NCBI GenBank assembly: GCA_017522345.1
Contig: JAFWZN010000048.1
Span: forward strand, 1-57,979
Reading direction: 5' to 3'
From: Clostridia bacterium
GTDB lineage: Bacteria > Bacillota > Clostridia > Christensenellales > Aristaeellaceae
Length of the DNA: 57,979 bases
Below are positions 51,672-57,979 of the stretch, piece after piece (position 1 is the first letter of the stretch; each line of letters opens with the position of its first letter). Below the pieces are notes generated by a model, which worked only from the letters and a program-made list of their open reading frames with translations, did not search any database and was not told the DNA's origin. Made by a program: the position numbers and the translations under genes.

Positions 51672-53408
51672 ATGCTTATAAAACTCATCCGATATATGCG
51701 CGGCTACGGGAAGGAAAGCGTTTTGGGCCCGCTTTTTAAGCTCCTGGAAGCCACGTTCGAGCTGTTTGTGCCGCTGGTCATCGCGTCCATGATCGATAAG
51801 GGCATTCGCCTTGAAAATACTGCCCACATCTGGAAAATGGGCGGCGTCCTGCTTCTGCTGGGCGTGGTCGGCCTCGCGTTTTCGATTACCGCCCAGTATT
51901 TTGCCGCGCGCGCGGCGGTGGGAACGTCCGCCGAAATCCGGCGAACCCTGTTTGAAAGAACTACGCGCTTATCGGCTCAGCAGCTGGACAAAAACGGCGT
52001 TGCGGGGCTCACGCAAAGGCTTACGGGCGATGTTGATCAGGTGCAAAACGGCATCAATTTGACGCTCAGGCTCCTTCTTCGCTCGCCCTTTGTCGTGTTC
52101 GGCGCGATGGTCATGGCGTTTTTTGTGGACGCGGGTTCCGCGTGGATCTTTGCCGTCGCCATCCCGATTCTGGGCGCTGTGGTATTCGGCGTAATGGCCT
52201 GGTCGCTTCCGCTTTTCAAGCGCGCGCAAAAAGCCATGGACTTAGCCATGGGCATTACGCGCGAAAACCTGACCGGCGCGCGCGTCATCCGCGCATTCGG
52301 ACGTGAAAACGAAGAAAACGAACGCTTTACGAATCAGGCGGAGGCGCTGTCTGACAGAAAACGCCGCGCCGGACATGTGAGCGCGCTGACCGGCCCGCTT
52401 ACGTGCGTGGTGGTAAACCTTGCGCTGGCAGCGCTGATCTATACGGGCGCGCTTCGCGTGGAAGGCGGCGTCATTTCTCAGGGCGAGCTGGTTGCGCTTG
52501 TCAATTACATGTCGCAGATATTGGTTGAACTCATTAAATTCGCCAATTTGATCGTGTCCATCACGAAGGCTATGGCATGCTTTAATCGCGTTCAGTCGGT
52601 CATCGAGCTTGACGAAAACGCGCCGGGCGACGAGAACGGCCGCGTATCCTTCGGCGAATCCGATACGGTTGTGAAATTCGAATCCGTTACCTTTACCTAT
52701 CCCGGCGCGGGCGCGCCTTCCATAAAGGATGTAAGCTTTGAAGCCAAAAAAGGCGAAACCGTCGGCATTGTGGGCCCTACGGGCTCCGGCAAGAGCACGA
52801 TTGCCCAATTGATTACCCGCTTTTACGACGCAACCGAAGGCAAAATCTCCATGTATGGGAAAGACGTCACCGCGCTTTCGTCCAAAGACATCAGAAGGCG
52901 CACGGGCGTTGTGGAGCAGAAAACGCTTTTGTTCTCCGGCACGATTTCCGAAAACATCCGCTGGGGCAAGACGGACGCGGATGAAGGCGAGATTACTTCG
53001 GCGCTTCAGAATGCGCAGGGACTTGATATCGTAAAAGCCAAGGCTGAAGGCCTTGAAGCCCCGGTCGGTCAGGGCGGCCGCGCGCTTTCGGGCGGTCAGA
53101 GACAGCGCGTCGCCATTGCGCGCGCGCTCATTCGAAAGCCCGAGATCCTGATTCTGGACGACAGCGCGTCCGCGCTCGACTTTGCCACCGACGCGCGCCT
53201 TCGCGCTGCGATTCGGAATATGCAGGGCGAAAGCACCGTGTTTATCATTTCCCAGCGCGCGTCCTCCGTGCGCCACGCGGACAAAATCCTCGTTATGGAA
53301 GAGGGCTGTGTAAAAGCCATGGGCACGCACGATCAGCTTATGGATGAAAGCGATCTCTACCGCGAAATCTATTTCAGCCAGTTCCCGGAGGGCGAAGCGT
53401 ATGTTTAA
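51672..53408 (+). CDS. ABC exporter subunit A, degenerate ATP site
   Basis: A 578-aa half-transporter: six helices (residues ~15-310), then an ATPase domain. Walker A GPTGSGKST near 371-379 and a canonical signature LSGGQRQRVAIARAL near 475-489. Walker B reads ILILDDSASALD, with Asp in place of the catalytic Glu, and the switch His is Gln (IISQRASS). These changes mark the non-catalytic subunit of heterodimeric exporters such as BmrCD and TM287/288. Cargo unknown. Its 3' end overlaps the partner gene by 8 bp. Confidence 0.9.
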   Translation: MLIKLIRYMRGYGKESVLGPLFKLLEATFELFVPLVIASMIDKGIRLENTAHIWKMGGVLLLLGVVGLAFSITAQYFAARAAVGTSAEIRRTLFERTTRLSAQQLDKNGVAGLTQRLTGDVDQVQNGINLTLRLLLRSPFVVFGAMVMAFFVDAGSAWIFAVAIPILGAVVFGVMAWSLPLFKRAQKAMDLAMGITRENLTGARVIRAFGRENEENERFTNQAEALSDRKRRAGHVSALTGPLTCVVVNLALAALIYTGALRVEGGVISQGELVALVNYMSQILVELIKFANLIVSITKAMACFNRVQSVIELDENAPGDENGRVSFGESDTVVKFESVTFTYPGAGAPSIKDVSFEAKKGETVGIVGPTGSGKSTIAQLITRFYDATEGKISMYGKDVTALSSKDIRRRTGVVEQKTLLFSGTISENIRWGKTDADEGEITSALQNAQGLDIVKAKAEGLEAPVGQGGRALSGGQRQRVAIARALIRKPEILILDDSASALDFATDARLRAAIRNMQGESTVFIISQRASSVRHADKILVMEEGCVKAMGTHDQLMDESDLYREIYFSQFPEGEAYV

Positions 53409-55143
53409 GAATATGAAGACGCTCAAAACCCTTTTAAAATATCTGGGCAAGGCAAGATATCTGGTTGCGCTTTCTCTGCTTTTCGCGCTTGTAACCGTCG
53501 CGCTTACGCTCTATATCCCGGTACTGACCGGTCAGGCCGTTGATCTTGCGCTGGGCAAGGGAGACGTGGATATTTCCGGCATTGGCTTTATTCTGATAAA
53601 GATTTCCGCCTGCGCGATATTGCTTGCGCTTTTCCAATGGCTTTTGAGCGTCGTCAACAATCGCCTGTCTTTTGATACGGCGAGGGATGTTAGAATTGCG
53701 GCGTTTAAAAAAATCGGCCGCCTCAAGGTCAAAACCATCGATAGCCGACCCGTCGGCGACACGCTTTCAAGGGTTATAACGGATATCGATCATCTGTCCG
53801 ACGGCGTATTGATGGGGCTTACGCAGGTGTTTACAGGCGTAATCACGATTGTCGCAACGCTTGTTTTCATGGTGAGCATGAACGGGTGGATTGCGCTTGC
53901 GGTTGTAATTGTTACGCCCTTGTCGTTCGTGGTTTCGGGCTTTGTGGCAAGGCGCACCTATTCCATGTTCCGCGCGCAGGCCGGGGAAAGAAGCGAAATT
54001 ACACGCATTGTCGATGAAACAATCGGCGGCATGCGCACGGTTCAGGCGTTTTCGAGGGAAAAGGACATGGTGGAATCGTTTGATGCAGCCAACGAGCGCC
54101 TGAAGAAATGTTCGCTTCGCGCCATTTTCTTTTCCTCCATCACCAATCCTTCTACCCGCTTTGTCAATTCCGTCGTGTACGCGCTGGTTGCGGTGTGCGG
54201 CTCACTCATGAGCGTGTTCGGCGTGGGCGCACTCTCCATCGGCGATCTTACCTGCTTTTTGAGTTATGCAAGCCAATACACGAAGCCGTTCAATGAGATT
54301 TCCTCGGTCGTCGCGGAATTTCAGAATGCGCTTGCATGCGCCGCGCGCGTGTTTGAATTTATCGACGGCGAAGAACTTGAGAAGGAAGACGCCGGCCAAG
54401 CCGACCTTACGAAGGTCGAGGGCAGGGTCGAATTTAAGAATCTTTCCTTCTCCTACGATCCCAAGAAGCCCTTAATTGAGAACCTCAATTTGACCGCCCT
54501 TCCCGGACAGAAAATTGCAATCGTCGGCCCCACGGGCTGCGGAAAGACGACGCTCATTAATCTCCTCATGCGCTTCTACGAGCCGGATGAGGGCGAAATC
54601 CTGATCGACGGCATTTCGGCGACCGATTATACGAGAAGCGATTTAAGATCCCTTTTCGGAATGGTTCTTCAGGACACATGGCTTCGCGCGGGCACGGTGA
54701 TGGAAAATATTAAATACGCCAACCCGGTCGCGACCGACGACATGGCGATTGAGGCCGCCAAGCAGGCGCGCGCCCACGGCTTTATCACGCGTTTGCCCAA
54801 CGGCTACGATACCGTTTTGACCGAAGACGGCGGCGGGCTTTCGCAGGGGCAAAAACAGCTTTTGTGCATTGCCCGCGTCATGCTCAGGGATCCCAAAATG
54901 CTGATTCTGGATGAAGCCACCAGCTCCATCGACACGCGCACCGAAATGCGCATACAGGATGCGTTCGCACGTCTTATGGCAGGCCGCACGAGCTTTGTCG
55001 TCGCGCACCGCTTGTCCACCATCCGAACGGCGGACAAGATCGTCGCCATGAAGGACGGAAAAATCATGGAAATCGGAACGCACGAGGAACTGATCAAGAA
55101 AAACGGCTTCTATCACGATCTGTATATGAGCCAGTACCGCTGA
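53401..55143 (+). CDS. ABC exporter subunit B, catalytic
   Basis: A 580-aa half-transporter of the same type: six helices, then an ATPase with Walker A GPTGCGKTT, a canonical Walker B LILDEATSSID and switch His (VVAHRLST). Its signature is LSQGQKQ rather than LSGGQ. In the heterodimer that altered signature faces the degenerate Walker B of subunit A, so both faults fall in one ATP site. Start at ATG 53401, eight bases after GGAGGG and inside the end of the first gene. Confidence 0.9.
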   Translation: MFKNMKTLKTLLKYLGKARYLVALSLLFALVTVALTLYIPVLTGQAVDLALGKGDVDISGIGFILIKISACAILLALFQWLLSVVNNRLSFDTARDVRIAAFKKIGRLKVKTIDSRPVGDTLSRVITDIDHLSDGVLMGLTQVFTGVITIVATLVFMVSMNGWIALAVVIVTPLSFVVSGFVARRTYSMFRAQAGERSEITRIVDETIGGMRTVQAFSREKDMVESFDAANERLKKCSLRAIFFSSITNPSTRFVNSVVYALVAVCGSLMSVFGVGALSIGDLTCFLSYASQYTKPFNEISSVVAEFQNALACAARVFEFIDGEELEKEDAGQADLTKVEGRVEFKNLSFSYDPKKPLIENLNLTALPGQKIAIVGPTGCGKTTLINLLMRFYEPDEGEILIDGISATDYTRSDLRSLFGMVLQDTWLRAGTVMENIKYANPVATDDMAIEAAKQARAHGFITRLPNGYDTVLTEDGGGLSQGQKQLLCIARVMLRDPKMLILDEATSSIDTRTEMRIQDAFARLMAGRTSFVVAHRLSTIRTADKIVAMKDGKIMEIGTHEELIKKNGFYHDLYMSQYR

Positions 55144-55166
55144 AAATCGGAAGGAAGTAAGCAAAC

Positions 55167-57065
55167 TTGACGAGGGAATATTTTGACTTAATCGTTGTGG
55201 GCGCGGGTCACGCGGGCTGTGAAGCCGCGCTGGCTGGCGCGCGTATGGGGCAGAGGACGCTTCTTTTGACGCTGAACCTGGATTCCATTGCACTGATGCC
55301 GTGTAACCCCGCCATCGGCGGAACGGCGAAGGGACACCTTGTGCGCGAGGTGGACGCGCTGGGCGGCGAGATGGGAAAGGCGATTGACGATACGTTCATC
55401 CAGTCGCGCATGCTCAATACGGGAAAAGGCCCCGCCGTGTATTCCCTGCGCGCGCAGGCGGACAAGGCCGCCTATAAAAAGCGTATGCGGGACGCGATCG
55501 AAAATCAGGAAAACCTCATTTTAAGACAGGGCGAGGTTACAAAGCTGATTGTGGAAAACGGCTGCCTAAAGGGCGTTGAAACCGCCACGGGCTCTGTGAT
55601 ATTCTGCGGCGCGGCGGTTCTGTGCACGGGCGTATATCTAAAAAGCCGCATTATCATTGGTCAGCATTCGTGGGAGGGCGGCCCGCAGGGGCTCGTCGCC
55701 GCGACGGGGCTTACGCAAAGTCTTATCGACAACGGCTTTGAAATCAGAAGATTCAAGACCGGAACGCCCGCGCGCGTGGACGTGAGAACGCTGGATTTTT
55801 CCAAGATGACGCCGCAGTATGGCGACGACCCCATCGTGCCGTTTTCGTTTTTGACGGACGCAAAGGGCCTTCAGAACCGCGCAATCTGCTATCTCACCTA
55901 TACCACCGAGCGCACGCACGAAATTATCAGAAACAATCTCCACCTGTCGCCCATGTATTCCGGCTCCATCAAGGGAACGGGCGCGAGATATTGTCCGTCG
56001 ATTGAGGACAAAGTTGTGCGCTTCGCCGATAAGGACAGACATCCCCTGTTCATCGAGCCCGAGGGCCTTAATACCATCGAGTGGTATGTGCAGGGCATGT
56101 CGAGTTCGCTTCCCGAGGATGTGCAGAGGGAAATGTATCACTCCGTACCCGGCATGGAGCATGCGGAGCTCATGCGTCTGGCCTATGCCATCGAGTACGA
56201 CTGCATCGATCCGATGCAGCTTGATAATCACTTCATGGCGCGAAACGTTGAAAACCTGTACTTTGCGGGCCAGATCAACGGCACATCGGGCTATGAGGAG
56301 GCTGCCGCGCAAGGGCTGTACGCGGGCATAAACGCATGCCTTCGCCTAAAAGGCGATCACCCGCTCACTTTAAACCGCGCCAACAGCTATATCGGCGTTC
56401 TTGTAGACGATCTTACCACCAAGGGAACGGACGAACCGTACCGCATGATGACCTCCCGCGCGGAATATCGCCTGCTTTTAAGGCAGGACAACGCGGATAT
56501 GAGGCTGACCGAAATGGCGGTTCGAACCGGCCTCATTTCGGATGAGCGGCTCAAAATTCTTCACGAAAAGCAGGATGGCCTTAAGCAGGGCACGGAATAT
56601 TTGAGAAACAAATGGGTGCCGCCGACGGATCGGATGAACGCGATTTTGGAAGAAAAAGGCGAAACGAAGATGAATGCGTCTGCGCGCCTTTCCGACCTTA
56701 TCAAGCGCCCGAATCTTACCTATGACGACCTTCGCGCGGCGGATGAAAACCTTCCCGAACTTCGCGCCGACGCCAAGGAGCAGACCGAAATCGAGCTTAA
56801 ATACGAGGGCTATATTTCGCGTCAGCAGGCTGAAACGCGAAAATTTCTGCGCGAGGAGCAGATGGCGCTTCCCGTTGATCTCGATTACATGACGATCGAC
56901 ACGCTCAGAATCGAGGCCAGACAAAAGCTCAACAAGGTAAAGCCCCTGTCGCTCGGACAGGCGTCGCGCATTCCGGGCGTGTCGCCGGGCGACATCACGG
57001 TTTTAATGATTCTGATGGAAAAACGCAGGCGGGAGGAGAGAGAACGTGCGAAACAGGATTCTTGA
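55167..57065 (+). CDS. mnmG: tRNA uridine-5-carboxymethylaminomethyl synthase, MnmG
   Basis: A 632-aa MnmG (GidA) of full length. The FAD site GAGHAGCEAALAGARMG is at 11-27; PCNPAIGGTAKGHLVREVDA near 49-68 and QINGTSGYEEAAAQG near 369-383 are family signatures. With MnmE it modifies U34 of certain tRNAs. The start is TTG 55167 after GGAAGGAAG; no ATG fits. In many Firmicutes mnmE precedes it, but here an ABC exporter does. Its end overlaps rsmG by 20 bp. Confidence 0.97.
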   Translation: MTREYFDLIVVGAGHAGCEAALAGARMGQRTLLLTLNLDSIALMPCNPAIGGTAKGHLVREVDALGGEMGKAIDDTFIQSRMLNTGKGPAVYSLRAQADKAAYKKRMRDAIENQENLILRQGEVTKLIVENGCLKGVETATGSVIFCGAAVLCTGVYLKSRIIIGQHSWEGGPQGLVAATGLTQSLIDNGFEIRRFKTGTPARVDVRTLDFSKMTPQYGDDPIVPFSFLTDAKGLQNRAICYLTYTTERTHEIIRNNLHLSPMYSGSIKGTGARYCPSIEDKVVRFADKDRHPLFIEPEGLNTIEWYVQGMSSSLPEDVQREMYHSVPGMEHAELMRLAYAIEYDCIDPMQLDNHFMARNVENLYFAGQINGTSGYEEAAAQGLYAGINACLRLKGDHPLTLNRANSYIGVLVDDLTTKGTDEPYRMMTSRAEYRLLLRQDNADMRLTEMAVRTGLISDERLKILHEKQDGLKQGTEYLRNKWVPPTDRMNAILEEKGETKMNASARLSDLIKRPNLTYDDLRAADENLPELRADAKEQTEIELKYEGYISRQQAETRKFLREEQMALPVDLDYMTIDTLRIEARQKLNKVKPLSLGQASRIPGVSPGDITVLMILMEKRRREERERAKQDS

Positions 57066-57750
57066 TTCCGCAAGGGAAATGGGCGTTTCGCTCACAATCG
57101 AGCAGGCGGAAAAGATGGTTAAGTACCACGAAATGCTGGTTTTGGCCAATAAACAGATGAATTTAACCCGCGTGCCCGACGACATAAACGAAGCCGCGGA
57201 CAGGAATTATCTGGATTCTTTAAATGCCGTAAGGCATTTGAAGGGCGTTTCTACGCTGATCGACGTGGGTACCGGCGCAGGTCTTCCGGGCATCCCGATC
57301 GCCATCGCCTGTCCCCACATCAAGGTAACGCTTCTTGATGCGCTTCAAAAGCGCGTTGGCTTTTTGCAGAGCGTCATCGACGCGCTTGACTTGAATGCAG
57401 AAGCCGTTCACGGACGTGCGGAGGATGCGGCAAAGCTTCCCGAATTCCGCGACGCGTTCGATGCAGCCACCGCCCGCGCGGTTGCCGAAATGAACGTGCT
57501 TTCCGAGTGGCTTCTGCCCTTCGTAAAGCCCGAAGGCCGCATGCTGGCGTTAAAAGGCCCGGGCGCGGAAGAAGAGCTTGAACGCGCGGAAAACGCGCTC
57601 AAGCAGCTGAACGCGGAAAAAACAGCCGTTCATCCCGCGCCCGTTCCCGGACGCGACTGGGAACACAAGATCGTTGAAATCAGGAAGATTGCGCCGACGC
57701 CGGAGAGATTTCCGCGCCGCGCAGGCGTTGCGGAGAAAAAGCCTTTGTAA
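57046..57750 (+). CDS. rsmG: 16S rRNA (guanine-527-N7) methyltransferase RsmG
   Basis: A 234-aa RsmG (GidB). NLTRVPDDINEAADRNYLDS near 45-64 and the SAM-binding IDVGTGAGLPGIPIAI near 72-87 are typical; DAATARAVAEM near 140 and LKGPG near 169 complete the set. GTG start 57046 after GGGAGGAG, inside the end of mnmG, so the two are translationally coupled. The usual parA/parB neighbours are not reached before the window ends. Confidence 0.96.
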   Translation: MRNRILDSAREMGVSLTIEQAEKMVKYHEMLVLANKQMNLTRVPDDINEAADRNYLDSLNAVRHLKGVSTLIDVGTGAGLPGIPIAIACPHIKVTLLDALQKRVGFLQSVIDALDLNAEAVHGRAEDAAKLPEFRDAFDAATARAVAEMNVLSEWLLPFVKPEGRMLALKGPGAEEELERAENALKQLNAEKTAVHPAPVPGRDWEHKIVEIRKIAPTPERFPRRAGVAEKKPL

Positions 57751-57759
57751 ACCGAAAAC

Positions 57760-57845
57760 AGCCTTGAACAAAATGCGTTCAAGGCTCAGACTATCAACAA
57801 ACCTCTGGGTGATGCATGGAGAGGGAGCGCACTCCCTCTCCATTT
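57760..57845 (+). terminator. Hairpins after rsmG
   Basis: AGCCTTGAAC (57760-57769) pairs with GTTCAAGGCT (57777-57786), and GGAGAGGGAG (57818-57827) pairs with CTCCCTCTCC (57832-57841), followed by ATTTTC. The second is a plausible terminator. Confidence 0.65.
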
Positions 57846-57861
57846 TCAATCGATTTTGGCG

Positions 57862-57979
57862 GCATGTACTTAAAAATCGCGCGTTTTCACAAAGCGCAGC
57901 GACTGAAAACGCTTCCCCTTTCCGATCCCCGCCCGGAAATTCCGAAGAATTTCAGGGGATCGGCCCCTCTCATCAAAAA
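57862..57979. repeat. Terminal direct repeat, right copy
   Basis: Identical over 118 bases to 1-118, same orientation, ending at the window edge. Here it follows the rsmG terminator hairpins; on the left it precedes the comB 3' end. Confidence 0.9.

Noticed and set aside
1..57979. Circular plasmid or phage
   Set aside because: The window carries chromosomal housekeeping genes (rpsA, mnmG, cmk, uvrC) and no replication, partition, capsid or integrase gene; the end match is better explained by a repeat.

Overview
The window looks like chromosomal DNA of a moderately GC-rich anaerobic Firmicute (Bacillota, Clostridia-like). Evidence: strong AGGAGG-type ribosome sites, sigma-A promoters, a T-box leader, an IspH-ribosomal protein S1 fusion, PepV, YugP and YlbJ-like proteins, BspA-type leucine-rich repeat proteins and an indolepyruvate:ferredoxin oxidoreductase. 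A gut or rumen origin is my guess. The first and last 118 bases are identical direct repeats, so both ends probably stop in a dispersed repeat.

Layout. 1-4.6 kb: ComB phosphatase, then a large glycoside-hydrolase-like protein with a ThuA-like partner. 4.9-16.3 kb: an envelope and housekeeping run: FHA protein, FtsW/RodA, class B penicillin-binding protein, MoxR ATPase, DUF58 protein, a membrane protein, UvrC, PepV, Cmk and PlsC. 16.4-18.4 kb: IspH-S1 fusion, apparently starting at ATC and carrying a second internal start for S1. 18.5-23.3 kb: LRR protein, AzlCD exporter, M20 amidohydrolase and nucleotidyltransferase. 23.3-28.8 kb: a small Cys protein and an XRE/S24-like regulator, then a leftward set (DUF4272, polysaccharide deacetylase, zinc-ribbon DUF2007, YugP, unknown). 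29-38.3 kb: GltS-like, MATE and MFS transporters, a secreted peptidoglycan-binding protein, a YlbJ-like membrane protein, twin esterases and a PurO-like IMP cyclohydrolase. 38.5-40.3 kb: a second, AT-rich LRR protein.

40.4-46.1 kb is the most informative locus. A tyrosine-type T-box (specifier UAC) precedes an OFA-family MFS transporter and an acyl-CoA ligase, followed by iorA and iorB. The parts fit a pathway that imports an arylacetate, activates it to a CoA thioester and reductively carboxylates it to an arylpyruvate, switched on by tyrosine shortage. This is inference, but the tRNA-Tyr control argues for synthesis rather than breakdown.

46.3-46.84 kb has no convincing gene. It does have a promoter, a terminator and several long-range 9-12 bp helices, so it is a candidate large structured RNA of about 515 nt. 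Facing it is a SLOG/DUF1273 gene whose promoter carries 14-bp operators (a third lies by the divergent gene) shared with two small XRE regulators. 48.1-50.4 kb holds two CobW GTPases, one fused to a DUF1980 domain and one with a 60-bp tandem repeat coding for a His/Cys metal-binding tract. 50.6-57.75 kb: asparaginase, a heterodimeric ABC exporter with one degenerate ATP site, MnmG and RsmG.
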